From Arthrobacter sp. MN05-02 (lineage in GTDB: Bacteria; Actinomycetota; Actinomycetes; Actinomycetales; Micrococcaceae): a DNA stretch of 64,000 nt. Within the stretch, counting starts at the first letter, position 1. Each line of letters begins with the position of its first letter. The stretch is taken from contig AP018697.1 in NCBI GenBank assembly GCA_004001285.1, forward strand, positions 1 through 64,000, written 5' to 3'. Both the position numbers and the translations under genes were made by a program. Of the stretch, positions 13,132 through 22,036 are shown piece by piece. The notes under the pieces are model-generated. The model was not told the origin of the DNA. It searched no databases and saw nothing but the letters and a program-made list of their open reading frames with translations.

Positions 13132-14040
13132 TCAGGCCTTGGGCTCCTGCGGCTTGGCAGCGTTCTTCGCCGCTTCCGTCGCGTCCTTCGTGGACTCCGC
13201 GACCTTCGCGGCCGCATCCGCGGCGCTGGTCTTCACGTCGCCCGCGGGCTCGGCCGTGTCCTTCGCTGCACGTTCGGCCGCTTCCTTGACCGAGGCGACG
13301 ACGTCCTTCGCTTCCTGCGACTTGTCGCCGGCGGTGGAGGCAGGGGCGGACTTGATCGGAGCAGGACTCTTCCAGGGATCCTCGACCGGCTTCGAGGCCC
13401 GCCAGGCAGCGACGCCGGCAACGATCGCCGACGCGATGATCCCGAAGACGAGCCATCCCTTGCCGGACTTGCGTGCCTTGCTCTTCTTGAGATCCTTCGA
13501 GGCCTGCATGGTCGCGGCGACCAGGCGCTTCTGGGCCTTCTTCACGGCCTTCTTGTCACCGGTCATCCTGACGACCGCCTTCTCGACCACGGGCGGCACG
13601 GTGGCCTCCGCAAGTGAGCGGGACGCCGTGTCGGCCGATTCGCCGAGCCTGGTGGACAGGGCCGGCAGGTACTCGTCCACGACCTTGCCCTTGGCGGAGG
13701 TCAGCACGGGAGTCACCTTGTCGAGCGTCCCTTGGATCTTCGGCGTGGTCTCGTCGATGACCTGCGAGATGCGAGGGCCCACCTTGTCGATCCGCTCCTG
13801 GATGAGGGGTGTGACGACGGCGATTCCGCCGGAGACCCCTTCCGTGGCCTTGCGGACGGTGTCCTGCAGTGCGGGGCCCGCGGTCTCGACACCCTTTTCC
13901 AACCGGGGCTTGGCCCAGCCGTAGGCGGCATCGACGTGCGGTGATGCCCAGGCCCGCGCTGCTGCGACTCCGGCAGCGAAAGCTGCTCCGATGGCGACGC
14001 TCTCCTCGAGATCGTGGGGGGCGCGTACGTTGTTCTTCAC
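13132..14040 (-). CDS. Helical single-pass membrane protein, function unknown
   Basis: I do not recognise a characterised family. The 302-residue protein has a long charged, amphipathic helical region (about 25-185) with many VxPxLxxxIDKV-like heptad patterns, one membrane segment at about 203-222 (context GWLVFGIIASAIVAG), and an Ala/Lys/Glu-rich C-terminal tail (about 240-302) resembling LEA-like or histone-like repeats. Start GTG at 14040 follows GGAGG with 5-nt spacing; an ATG further upstream lacks a ribosome site. It may be a stress or envelope protein, but this is speculative. Confidence 0.7.
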   Translation of the reverse strand: MKNNVRAPHDLEESVAIGAAFAAGVAAARAWASPHVDAAYGWAKPRLEKGVETAGPALQDTVRKATEGVSGGIAVVTPLIQERIDKVGPRISQVIDETTPKIQGTLDKVTPVLTSAKGKVVDEYLPALSTRLGESADTASRSLAEATVPPVVEKAVVRMTGDKKAVKKAQKRLVAATMQASKDLKKSKARKSGKGWLVFGIIASAIVAGVAAWRASKPVEDPWKSPAPIKSAPASTAGDKSQEAKDVVASVKEAAERAAKDTAEPAGDVKTSAADAAAKVAESTKDATEAAKNAAKPQEPKA

Positions 14041-14191
14041 AAAAACCTCCAGGGGGTGGTTGCTCGTTGTGATCAGCCTACGTTGCATGGGCAGGGGGTG
14101 CTATCCGTTGCCCTGCGGAAGACCGCGCGAACGGGTTGTTCCACTGTGGGCGGAATGGCACTGCTCCAGCTTATTGTCAGGGGCCGCGTGA

Positions 14192-14197
14192 AAGAAT
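14192..14197 (+). promoter_or_regulatory. Candidate leaderless -10 of cyclophilin gene
   Basis: AAGAAT ends 6 nt before the ATG at 14204, and no ribosome site is present. The same arrangement recurs at other genes in the window. Confidence 0.4.
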
Positions 14198-14203
14198 GGC
14201 CGA

Positions 14204-14746
14204 ATGACTGCTATCCCAACCGCAAAAGCGACCATCCACACCAACCAGGGCGACATCGAGGTGAACCTCTTCGGCAACCATGCTCCGAAGACCGTGAAGA
14301 ACTTCGTGGGCCTCGCGACGGGCGAGATCGCCTGGACGCACCCGCAGACCGGGGAGGAGAGCAACGCCCCCCTCTACAACGGCACCATCTTCCACCGCAT
14401 CATCCGGGACTTCATGATCCAGGGTGGCGATCCCCTGGGCCAGGGCATTGGTGGCCCCGGGTACAAGTTCGACGACGAGATCAACCCCGACCTGACGTTC
14501 ACCGAGCCGTACAAGCTCGCCATGGCCAATGCCGGGCTGCAGGGCGGACGCGGGACCAATGGATCGCAGTTCTTCATCACGTCCGTCCCGACGACGTGGC
14601 TCCAGGGCAAGCACACCATCTTCGGAGACGTCACCGACGAGGAATCGCGCAAGGTGGTCGACAAGCTGAACTCGATCGCGACCGACATGAGGGACAAGCC
14701 CCTCGACGACGTCGTCATCGAGAGCATCACCGTGGAACAGCTTTAA
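14204..14746 (+). CDS. ppiA: Cyclophilin-type peptidyl-prolyl isomerase
   Basis: It catalyses cis-trans isomerisation of Xaa-Pro bonds to speed protein folding. The cyclophilin motifs are visible: FHRIIRDFMIQGGDP at about 63-77, the central GTNGSQFFIT at about 117-126, and LQGKHTIFGDV at about 133-143. The 180-residue protein has no signal peptide, so it is cytoplasmic. It is 4 bp ahead of the rhomboid gene and probably co-transcribed with it. Confidence 0.94.
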   Translation: MTAIPTAKATIHTNQGDIEVNLFGNHAPKTVKNFVGLATGEIAWTHPQTGEESNAPLYNGTIFHRIIRDFMIQGGDPLGQGIGGPGYKFDDEINPDLTFTEPYKLAMANAGLQGGRGTNGSQFFITSVPTTWLQGKHTIFGDVTDEESRKVVDKLNSIATDMRDKPLDDVVIESITVEQL

Positions 14747-14750
14747 CCGA

Positions 14751-15623
14751 ATGTCCTACGGTGTCCCCGCGCCCGACGCCGGCAGCCAGGCGGCACCCGT
14801 CTGCCCGCGGCACCTCGACCGCGTCAGCTATGTGAGGTGCCAGCGGTGCGGCCGCCCGGCCTGCGCCGAGTGCCAGCGGCCCGCCCCGGTCGGCTTCCAG
14901 TGCGTCGACTGCGTGCGTGAGCAGGCGGCCAGTACTCCGGTCCGGAGGAACGCCTTCGGCGGCGTCGCGCGCGGGGGCACCCCCGTCGTCACCACCACGC
15001 TGATCGCCATCTGCGTGGGAGTGTTCCTGCTCCAGCTCGTGGTGCCGGGACTGACCCGCGCGTTCTCCTACGCACCGGTCTTCACCGCCGGCGCCGGGGG
15101 CGTCATACCGGCCGAGCCCTGGCGCATGCTCACCGCGGCCTTCCTCCACTCGCAGGGCTCCTTCCTGCACATCGCCTTCAACATGTATGCGCTGTACATC
15201 CTGGGAAAGGTCCTCGAGCCCGCGATGGGCCGGGCGCGGTTCCTGGCGCTGTACCTCGTCTCCGCGGTCGGCGGTTCCCTCGGCGTCCTGCTGCTGAGTG
15301 AGCCCCTGCAGTACGTGGTGGGCGCCTCGGGCGCCGTCTTCGGTCTTTTCGGCGCCCTGTTCATCATCCAGCGCAAGCGCGGTGGGGACGTACGGCAGAT
15401 CGTCGTCCTGATCGCCATCAATGCCGTGCTGGGGTTCGTGGTGCCGAACATCGCGTGGCAGGCGCACCTCGGAGGACTCCTCGCGGGCGCTGCCTGCGCA
15501 GCCGTGGTCGCCTACGCGCCCAGGGGCGCTCGCCAGTCCCGCCTGCAGTGGCTGGGGATCGGCGGCATCGTCGTGATCCTCGGCGGACTGACGCTGCTGG
15601 GTGTCACACTCCTCCCGATCTAG
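14751..15623 (+). CDS. Rhomboid-family intramembrane serine protease with N-terminal zinc-binding module
   Basis: Rhomboids cleave transmembrane substrates inside the bilayer. The catalytic Ser is S193 in GASGAVFG and the catalytic His is H239 in QAHLGGLLAG. Six or seven membrane segments span about 80-285. The N-terminus (18-54) has spaced Cys and His residues (CPRH, CQRC, CAEC, CVDC) like a B-box zinc finger, a frequent add-on in Actinobacteria. It is 290 residues long and follows the cyclophilin gene by 4 bp. Confidence 0.93.
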   Translation: MSYGVPAPDAGSQAAPVCPRHLDRVSYVRCQRCGRPACAECQRPAPVGFQCVDCVREQAASTPVRRNAFGGVARGGTPVVTTTLIAICVGVFLLQLVVPGLTRAFSYAPVFTAGAGGVIPAEPWRMLTAAFLHSQGSFLHIAFNMYALYILGKVLEPAMGRARFLALYLVSAVGGSLGVLLLSEPLQYVVGASGAVFGLFGALFIIQRKRGGDVRQIVVLIAINAVLGFVVPNIAWQAHLGGLLAGAACAAVVAYAPRGARQSRLQWLGIGGIVVILGGLTLLGVTLLPI

Positions 15624-15638
15624 CAACCGCGGAGGGAG

Positions 15639-15667
15639 AAGGGCCGGTGCAGGAGCACCGGCCCTTC
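15639..15667 (+). terminator. Terminator after the rhomboid gene
   Basis: GGGCCGGTGC (15641-15650) pairs perfectly with GCACCGGCCC (15655-15664) over an AGGA loop, flanked by AA and TT. Confidence 0.75.
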
Positions 15668-15673
15668 TGCATG

Positions 15674-15834
15674 TTTTCCACACCCCTTATCCACACAGGG
15701 GATAACTTACACACATGTAATTCCACACCTGTGGATAAGGGGGGCCCGGAATTCCGGGCCGTTCCGTGAATCATCAACAATAATGTGCACACCTGTGGAT
15801 AACTTTCTGCACACCGTGTGCACAGTGTGGACGA
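15674..15834. other. DnaA-box cluster in a gene-free gap
   Basis: The 361-bp gap 15624-15984 has no gene. It holds three perfect DnaA boxes: 15687-15695 (TTATCCACA, plus), 15730-15738 and 15794-15802 (TGTGGATAA, minus). Weaker copies occur at 15674-15682 (TTTTCCACA), 15697-15705 (AGGGGATAA) and 15826-15834 (TGTGGACGA). An 18-bp perfect palindrome centred on GAATTC lies at 15743-15760 between the boxes. There are more perfect boxes here than in the oriC gap. A DnaA-titration or accessory initiation-control site is possible; nothing proves it. Confidence 0.7.
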
Positions 15835-15984
15835 GGCCCGGTCGGGCTCCCCTCTCCGTGGCCCTGAACTCCTCCCGGCACCAGCACCAGCGTTTCCCGC
15901 TTCCGCACCGGGACCCGGCGTCGCCTCGTCAAGCGCTGCCCGGCGCTATCCGGTCCTTGAGTACCCGGCCCACGGCTCCCTGCG

Positions 15985-16923
15985 GTGGAGGCCCGCGATG
16001 TCGACGGAGATCAGGGCAGCATCCTGAACGGGCCGCTGGCGGGTGCGACGCTGAGCGACCTCGTGCGGGACCATCCCGAGGATCTGATGGGCCGGGGCTG
16101 GAGCGGGGACTCCTTCCCGCTCCTCACGAAGTTCATCGATGCTGCCGGGATGCTCCCGGTCCACCTGCACGCGAACGACGACGACGCACGCACCATCGAG
16201 GGAGCGGCGAACGGCAAGACGGAGGCGTGGCACATCCTCGAGGCCGCCCCGGGGGCCACGGCGCTGTGCGGGGTGCGTGAGGGGATCGGCCGGGACGAGC
16301 TGAGGGAGGCACTCCTGCGGCAGGATTTCGATGCCGTCCTGCGCCGGATCCCGGTCGCGCCCGGCCAGACGCTGTACGTCCCGGAAGGGACTCCGCACAG
16401 CTTCGGCCCGGACACGCTCGTGTACGAGATCGAGCAGTCCTCGAATCTCCAGCAGCATGCGATGCCGTGGCGCATGGAAGACGGTTCCGGGATCGGGGAC
16501 CACGAACGAGCGGAGAACATCGACCTGTTCCTGCGGGAGTGTTCCCTCGGGACCCGGCCCTCGTTCACGCCCGGGCTGATGGTCCTGAAGGGGGAGGGAG
16601 TCCGGCGGACCTTCCTGGCCGCAGGACCGCATTTCGCCCTCGAACGGTGGACGGCGGAGAGTGGCGCGATCGCGCACGGGTTCCGCACGGCGCTGATCGT
16701 CTCGAACGCGGGTGCACCCGTCCGTCTGAGGTCCGGGTCGGTCGAGGAGGACCTGGGTCGCGCCGAGAGCATCGTCCTCCCGGCCGTGCTCGGGGAGATG
16801 GCCATCGACGGACCGGCGGACGTCCTCGTCGGCTACCTGCCCGACATCGACCGGAACATCCGTGCACCGCTCACCGCGGCCGGCTACGGACCGGACGTGA
16901 TCTCGACGCTCGGTGAGTGCTGA
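15985..16923 (+). CDS. manA: Class I mannose-6-phosphate isomerase, N-terminus missing or decayed
   Basis: ManA interconverts fructose 6-phosphate and mannose 6-phosphate in GDP-mannose supply. The cupin core keeps likely zinc ligands: HLH in LPVHLHAND, E in GKTEAWH and H in VPEGTPHSFG. The frame starts with an unconvincing GTG at 15985 without a ribosome site and enters directly at VEARDVDGDQG, so roughly 40-50 N-terminal residues of the usual protein are absent. In-frame stops lie at 15865-15867 and 15958-15960, and neither other frame supplies the missing part. It could be a shortened but active enzyme or a decaying gene. Confidence 0.65.
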   Translation: MEARDVDGDQGSILNGPLAGATLSDLVRDHPEDLMGRGWSGDSFPLLTKFIDAAGMLPVHLHANDDDARTIEGAANGKTEAWHILEAAPGATALCGVREGIGRDELREALLRQDFDAVLRRIPVAPGQTLYVPEGTPHSFGPDTLVYEIEQSSNLQQHAMPWRMEDGSGIGDHERAENIDLFLRECSLGTRPSFTPGLMVLKGEGVRRTFLAAGPHFALERWTAESGAIAHGFRTALIVSNAGAPVRLRSGSVEEDLGRAESIVLPAVLGEMAIDGPADVLVGYLPDIDRNIRAPLTAAGYGPDVISTLGEC

Positions 16924-16945
16924 ACGGTCCCTACCGCTCCGGCCG

Positions 16946-17194
16946 TCAGCGCCAGCGCGTGGTCATCAGGAAGCCGACGATGGCGATCCCGAAGCCCACC
17001 AGGATGTTCCATGAGCCCCACGCAGCGACTGGGAGGGTGGACATCGAGATGTAGAACGTGATGATCCACAGCAGTCCGATGATCATGAGCCCGAACATGA
17101 CAGGCTTGTACCAGACCGGGTTCGGCTTGGGCTGCGAGGATTTCGCGCTGGCCGCAGCGGTGCTGGCTCTCTTGCGGGGCTTGGACTCGGGCAC
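16946..17194 (-). CDS. crgA: Cell division protein CrgA
   Basis: CrgA is a small actinobacterial divisome membrane protein that interacts with FtsZ, FtsI and other division proteins. The 82-residue protein has a basic N-terminus, two membrane segments (about 30-50 and 60-78) and the conserved motif NPVWYKPVMFG. The ATG has a GAGGAGG ribosome site at about 17200. It lies about 1 kb from the PASTA-kinase operon with which it normally clusters. Confidence 0.93.
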   Translation of the reverse strand: MPESKPRKRASTAAASAKSSQPKPNPVWYKPVMFGLMIIGLLWIITFYISMSTLPVAAWGSWNILVGFGIAIVGFLMTTRWR

Positions 17195-17601
17195 GGATCC
17201 TCCTCGACAGGGCGCACCTGCGGATCAGGTGCGCCGATGGTCTCGCCGGCTGCTCCGGCGCGTTCCGGCCCGCAGGCAACCCTGAGGGAACGACAACGTC
17301 CGGCGGCCCGGTTCTCCGAACGATTCTAGCCAAGAACCACCGGCTACCCGTGCACGGGAGCGGCAGGAGCGGCAGGGACGGGTCCACCCGTGCGGGCCAC
17401 CGCCGTGCGGACGGGGCTCCGGCGGGCGGTCATCCGCGGTTCTCGGCCCGGAGCGTATCATTGCCTAGTCGGTGAGTCCTGGCGTCCTGTGATGCGCATC
17501 GTCCTTCCGGTGGCCCTCGCAGCCGCACTGATGGTCCGCGTGTTCCCTGGGTCTCCCGGTCCGACCCGCCCGCAGCTTCAACGATTGGTTCCCCTGAGCT
17601 C
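17195..17601. other. Gene-free gap between crgA and trpG
   Basis: No supported gene is seen here. A perfect 10-bp stem, GGCGCACCTG (17211-17220) with CAGGTGCGCC (17226-17235), lies in the crgA 5' region and could be a leader hairpin or a terminator for something entering from the right; it lacks a T-run. A sortase or DUF881 gene that often sits here in other Actinobacteria is absent. Confidence 0.5.
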
Positions 17602-18249
17602 ATGGCTGACACCACCCGTATCCTCGTCGTCGACAACTACGACAGCTTCGTCTACACGCTCGTCGGTTACCTGCAGGAACTCGGTGCCGAGACGACGGTG
17701 GTCCGGAACGACGACGTCACCCTCGCCGAGGCCGAGGAGATGGCCGCATCACGCGACGGCGTGCTGATCTCCCCCGGGCCCGGCACACCTGCCGAGGCCG
17801 GGGTCTGCGTGGATCTCATCCGGTGGTGCGGTGAACACGCGAAGCCGATGCTCGGGGTGTGCCTCGGGCACCAGGCGCTCGCCGAGGCCTACGGCGGGAC
17901 GGTCACGCATGCGCCCGAACTCATGCACGGCAAGACCTCACTCGTGGAACACGATTCCACGAGTGTCTTCGCCGGGCTCCCGTCGCCGGTCACCGCCACG
18001 CGCTACCACTCGCTCGCAGCCGTCAGTGACAATGTCCCGGCAGCCCTCACCGTCACCGCGCGGACGGCCAGCGGCGGCATCATCATGGGACTCGAACACA
18101 GGACGGCTCCGCTGTGCGGCGTCCAGTTCCACCCCGAGTCGGTCCTGACCGAGGGCGGCTACCAGATGCTGGGGAACTGGCTCGAATCGCTGGGTCTCGA
18201 GGGTGCGGCAACCACGGCGGCCGGCCTCAGCCCTCTCATCGCCCGCTAG
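17602..18249 (+). CDS. trpG/pabA: Anthranilate/aminodeoxychorismate synthase glutamine amidotransferase
   Basis: The class I glutamine amidotransferase subunit supplies ammonia to chorismate-using synthases for tryptophan or folate. The catalytic triad is C87 in GVCLGHQ, and H177 with E179 in FHPES. The 215-residue length is typical. It is not next to trpE or pabB, so its partner is not known; in Actinobacteria this location usually holds the PabA/TrpG shared form. The stop codon directly abuts the pknB stop on the other strand. Confidence 0.92.
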   Translation: MADTTRILVVDNYDSFVYTLVGYLQELGAETTVVRNDDVTLAEAEEMAASRDGVLISPGPGTPAEAGVCVDLIRWCGEHAKPMLGVCLGHQALAEAYGGTVTHAPELMHGKTSLVEHDSTSVFAGLPSPVTATRYHSLAAVSDNVPAALTVTARTASGGIIMGLEHRTAPLCGVQFHPESVLTEGGYQMLGNWLESLGLEGAATTAAGLSPLIAR

Positions 18250-20208
18250 CTACCCGTCCTCGTCGGGTTCCGACGTGGGTTGGTCATCGGGACCCTCGGT
18301 CGGTCGTCCATTCGACGTCTCGGACGGTTCGGGCGTCGGTTCGGGCGTCGGTTCGGGCGTCGGTTCTGGGGTCGGCTCGGCGGGCGCCGCCGCGACGGTG
18401 AGCACGATCTCCGTCCCCTGGTCCACCTCGGAGCGGGCAGGCGCCGACTGAGCCGTGACGATCCCTGGCGCGACGACGCTGTTCTCGACCTCACGCACGG
18501 AGAACGGCAACTGGACCGCCGGGTCCGCCAGCAGTGCCTCCGCCTGTGCGACGGTCAGGTCGGTGAGCAGCGGCACTGTCACCCTGCCGTTGGAGAGCAC
18601 TAGGTCCACGGAGCTCCCCACCGGGACGGACTGGCCGGCCTGGGGGTTCGTGGTGATGACCCGGCCTTCGGCGACCTCGGCGCTGGTTTCCTCCGTGATC
18701 CCGCCGCCACGCAGACCGAGCACCTCGAGCTGATCGCGCGCCGACGATTCCGTGAGCCCGGCGAGGGAGTCGGGCAGCACCACGTTGGCCGGCCCGAGGG
18801 AGACCGTCATGTTCACGCGTGACTCACGCTCCACCGACGCTCCCGCGGACGGGTCGGATCCGATGACCTTCCCGGCCTCGACCGAGGCGTTGTACTCCTC
18901 GTCGCTGGAGGGTACCAGGCCGGCATCCACGATCATGTTCGTGGCGTCGGTCTCGGTCATCCCCGCGAGGTCGGGGACGACGACGGTCGCCACCTCCTGC
19001 GCCGGGGGGTCACCCGCGACGTTGTTGAGGAGGACATAGCCTCCGGCGAGGACGAGCAGGACCGCGACGAAGAACACCGTGAGCCAGGCGGCGCGCGAGG
19101 ACTTCCGCCGGTCCTGCCGCTCGACCGGCTCGCCGGCGCCCTGCAGGACGTCGAGGCGGCCGTCGTCGGTGCCGTCATCATGCAACTCAGGGCGGACGTG
19201 TCCGGCTGCCACCCGGTCCATCGCACGGGTCCGTGGATCCATCGACGCTGCCGTCGCTCCGGACGCGGCGGCCCCGATCGCCTCCGCGCGCGCGCGTGTC
19301 CGGGGCGCCAGGACGTCCATCGCCTCGGTGGGCAGGTCCGGGGCGTCGGCCAGAACGATACCGCGCCGGGCGTCGATCAGGGCACGCCGGAAGGAGGCCG
19401 CGTCCTGGAACCGGTGGTCGCGGTCCTTCTGCAGGGCCCGGGCGAGGACGGAATCGAGCGCAGGCGTCACCGCCGGATCGAGGCTGCTGGCGAGGGGCGG
19501 TTCCTCCCGTACATGCTGGTAGGCGACCGACACGGGACTGTCACCGATGAACGGCGGACGCCCGGTGAGGAGTTCGAACAGCAGACAGCCGGCCGAGTAC
19601 AGGTCGCTGCGCGCATCCACGGTTTCCCCGCGCGCCTGCTCGGGTGAGAGGTACTGGGCCGTCCCGAGGACGGCCTGGGTCTGCGTCATGGTGGCCTGGG
19701 AGTCCGCCATGGCCCGCGCGATGCCGAAGTCCATCACCTTCACCGCGCCGTCCGGGGTGATCATGACGTTGGCCGGCTTGATGTCCCGGTGGACGATACC
19801 CGCTTTGTGACTGTATTCCAGGGCGTCCAGGACGCCCTGCAGGTAGGTGACGCTGTCCTCGGGTGTGAGGTCGCCGGCCTTGACGTGGTCGCGGAGCGTG
19901 CGGCCCTCGACGTATTCCATGACGATGAAGGGGACACGGACCTCGTGCTGCGGCCGGTCCGGGATCTCCTCCTCGCCCGTGTCGTAGACGGCGACGATCG
20001 TCGGATTGTTCAGGCCGGCGACCGCCTGCGCCTCGCGCCTGAACCGCGACTGGAAGAGCGGATCCCGGGCAAGGTCCTGTCGCAGCACCTTGATCGCCAC
20101 GGAACGGCCCAGCCGGAGGTCGCGACCGAGGTGCACGTCCGCCATACCGCCGCGGCCGATCAGCTCCCTGACCTCGTACCGCCCGTTCAGGACGCGTTCG
20201 GCGGTCAT
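18250..20208 (-). CDS. pknB: Serine/threonine protein kinase PknB with three PASTA domains
   Basis: PknB senses muropeptides or lipid II outside the cell and phosphorylates cell-wall and division proteins. The kinase domain (about 10-270) has P-loop IGRGGMADVHLG, K40, HRDIKPAN (D142) and DFG at 160-162. One membrane helix is at about 378-402. Three PASTA repeats follow, then a tail of repeated TPEP units. I chose ATG at 20208, after GGAAGGG, over the ATG 7 codons upstream. The gene closes the fhaA-to-pknB operon and is convergent with trpG. Confidence 0.95.
   Translation of the reverse strand: MTAERVLNGRYEVRELIGRGGMADVHLGRDLRLGRSVAIKVLRQDLARDPLFQSRFRREAQAVAGLNNPTIVAVYDTGEEEIPDRPQHEVRVPFIVMEYVEGRTLRDHVKAGDLTPEDSVTYLQGVLDALEYSHKAGIVHRDIKPANVMITPDGAVKVMDFGIARAMADSQATMTQTQAVLGTAQYLSPEQARGETVDARSDLYSAGCLLFELLTGRPPFIGDSPVSVAYQHVREEPPLASSLDPAVTPALDSVLARALQKDRDHRFQDAASFRRALIDARRGIVLADAPDLPTEAMDVLAPRTRARAEAIGAAASGATAASMDPRTRAMDRVAAGHVRPELHDDGTDDGRLDVLQGAGEPVERQDRRKSSRAAWLTVFFVAVLLVLAGGYVLLNNVAGDPPAQEVATVVVPDLAGMTETDATNMIVDAGLVPSSDEEYNASVEAGKVIGSDPSAGASVERESRVNMTVSLGPANVVLPDSLAGLTESSARDQLEVLGLRGGGITEETSAEVAEGRVITTNPQAGQSVPVGSSVDLVLSNGRVTVPLLTDLTVAQAEALLADPAVQLPFSVREVENSVVAPGIVTAQSAPARSEVDQGTEIVLTVAAAPAEPTPEPTPEPTPEPTPEPSETSNGRPTEGPDDQPTSEPDEDG
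18326..18373. repeat. 12-bp tandem repeat in pknB 3' end
   Basis: GGTTCGGGCGTC occurs three times exactly at 18326-18361 and once with changes at 18362-18373. It encodes TPEP units in the extracellular tail beyond the last PASTA domain. Copy number is likely to vary by slippage between strains. Confidence 0.85.
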
Positions 20209-20242
20209 CACTCCGTGCCCTTCCGGCATCGGCCCCGACGCA

Positions 20243-22036
20243 TCATGGGCCGGAGGTGGCCGTCGCCGTCGCCGTCGCCGTCGGCGTGGCGGTCGGGGTC
20301 GGCGATCTGGTGGGTTCTTCGACGGCCGGCGGCCCCGCGGACACGACGTAGTTCACCTGGGTACCCGGGGCGAGGACGGCGCCCGGTCCGGGATCGACGC
20401 GAAGCACGATCCCCGCAGGCTGCTCCGACTCCTCGGATCCCACGTTCAGCGGCCGCAGGCCGAGGTCGACGAGGATCCTCTCCACCTCGGCGGCATCCTG
20501 TCCCTGCAACCCGGCGGGTACGGTGACCTGCTCCGGGCCGGTCGACACGGTCAGCGTGATGGTGGTGCCGGGTGGCTGGGCTCCGCTGGGGTTGATGTCG
20601 ATCACCGTGCCCGCTGCTTCCTCCGAAGCCTGCTCCACGACATTGACGCCGAAATCGAGCGCGATCAGGCTCGCCCTCACGTCCTCCACGGGCCGGCCCA
20701 GATACTCGGCGGGCGAGATGATGGTGCCTTCGTCGGCCTGCGTGGTGCTCGGGTCCGCGCTCGGCGACGGCGGCGTGGAGGACGGCGACGGATCGGGCGT
20801 CCGTGACCGGGAGGGGGTCGCACTGGCGGAGGTGCTGGTCGACGCGGCCGGTACGTTCTCCGGATCGTCGCCGGCGAGCACCGGCTGGAAGATCAGGAAG
20901 GCGATGGCCGCCAGCGCCAGCAGCAGGAGGACGATCAGCGGGATCAGCCAGGGGCTCCTGCGGTTCTCCTCCTCGCGGCGGACCGGCTGCGACGACGTGG
21001 TCGCATCGACGTCCTCCTGGGACCAGTCCCGGGACGCAGCTATGCCGGCAGCGGCACCGGCGGCGGCGGGTGCGGCAACGGTGGGCAGGGCCGACGTCGT
21101 GGGTGCCGGGACCGCGGTCGTCGCCTGCGTGTCCTGGCGCGGGACGGCGGTCGTGGCGATGTCCTCGCCCGCCGAGAAGGCGAGCAGGCCCGGGACCGCT
21201 GCCTCCGCACCGCGGATATCGCCGGAGCGGATGGCGTCGACGGCGCGGGAGAGGCTCTCGGCATCGCGCGGCCGGTCCGCGGGATCCTTCGCGAGCATCG
21301 AGCCGATCAGCGCGCGCACGGGACGCGGGATGGAGTCGGGCAGGGGCGGCGGCGCGTCGTTGACCTGTGCAAGGGCGATGGCGATCTGGGATTCGCCCGA
21401 GAACGGGCGGCGCCCGGCGAGGAGTTCGTAGCCGATCACGCCCAGTGCGTAGATGTCGGAGGACCCCGTGGCCGGCTGGCCCGTCGCCTGCTCCGGGGCG
21501 AGGTACTGCGCTGTCCCCATGACCTGGCCCGTAGCCGTCAACGGCACCTGGTCCGCCAACCGCGCGATGCCGAAGTCGGTGATCTTGACCCGGCCGTCCG
21601 GCATCACGAGGATGTTGCCCGGCTTGACGTCGCGGTGGACCAGGCCCTGCCGGTGTGCGACGGCGAGGGCGGTGGCCGTCTGGCCGATGATGGAGAGCGT
21701 ACGGTCGGGTGAGAGTACCTGCTCCTTCTCGATCACGGCGGACAACGGCTGCCCGGGCACGAGCTCCATCACGAGGTAGGCCGAGCCGCCCTCCTCGCCG
21801 TAGTCGAACACGTTGGCGATCCCCTCGTGGTTGAGGAGCGCGGTGTGGCGCGCCTCGGCGCGGAAGCGGTTGAGGAACGCGGGGTCGCCCGAATACTCCT
21901 CCTTGAGGATCTTGATCGCGACCACCCGGCCGAGGATCTGGTCCCTGGTCTTCCAGACCTCGCCCATACCGCCGATGGCGATGCGCTCGGTCAGTTCGAA
22001 TCTGCCGCCCAGGGTGATTCCTGACGTGGGCCTCAT
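20243..22036 (-). CDS. pknA: Serine/threonine protein kinase PknA-like with two PASTA domains
   Basis: This is a second transmembrane Ser/Thr kinase of the wall-synthesis operon. The kinase domain (about 10-270) has [11 protein letters not shown]42, HRDVKPGN (D136) and DFG at 154-156. Its membrane helix is at about 374-396, and two PASTA repeats occupy about 450-575 before a Thr/Ala/Pro-rich tail. Mycobacterial PknA lacks PASTA domains, so this form differs from the textbook one. The ATG overlaps the pbpA stop by 4 bases; pknB follows after 34 bp. Confidence 0.93.
   Translation of the reverse strand: MRPTSGITLGGRFELTERIAIGGMGEVWKTRDQILGRVVAIKILKEEYSGDPAFLNRFRAEARHTALLNHEGIANVFDYGEEGGSAYLVMELVPGQPLSAVIEKEQVLSPDRTLSIIGQTATALAVAHRQGLVHRDVKPGNILVMPDGRVKITDFGIARLADQVPLTATGQVMGTAQYLAPEQATGQPATGSSDIYALGVIGYELLAGRRPFSGESQIAIALAQVNDAPPPLPDSIPRPVRALIGSMLAKDPADRPRDAESLSRAVDAIRSGDIRGAEAAVPGLLAFSAGEDIATTAVPRQDTQATTAVPAPTTSALPTVAAPAAAGAAAGIAASRDWSQEDVDATTSSQPVRREEENRRSPWLIPLIVLLLLALAAIAFLIFQPVLAGDDPENVPAASTSTSASATPSRSRTPDPSPSSTPPSPSADPSTTQADEGTIISPAEYLGRPVEDVRASLIALDFGVNVVEQASEEAAGTVIDINPSGAQPPGTTITLTVSTGPEQVTVPAGLQGQDAAEVERILVDLGLRPLNVGSEESEQPAGIVLRVDPGPGAVLAPGTQVNYVVSAGPPAVEEPTRSPTPTATPTATATATATSGP

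Noticed and set aside
15783..16027. Frameshifted N-terminus of ManA in the other two frames
   Set aside because: Neither frame reads like the N-terminal part of the isomerase, so a simple frameshift is not supported.
17390..17601. Short plus-strand frames before trpG
   Set aside because: No homology, no ribosome site and no fitting codon pattern; treated as non-coding.
18326..18373. Repeat block as a CRISPR-like array
   Set aside because: Units are 12 bp without spacers and lie in the coding frame of pknB, encoding TPEP repeats.
20260..20292. Short repeat of CGTCGC units near the pknA end
   Set aside because: It encodes a Thr/Ala-rich tail; it is a coding low-complexity stretch with no separate function visible.
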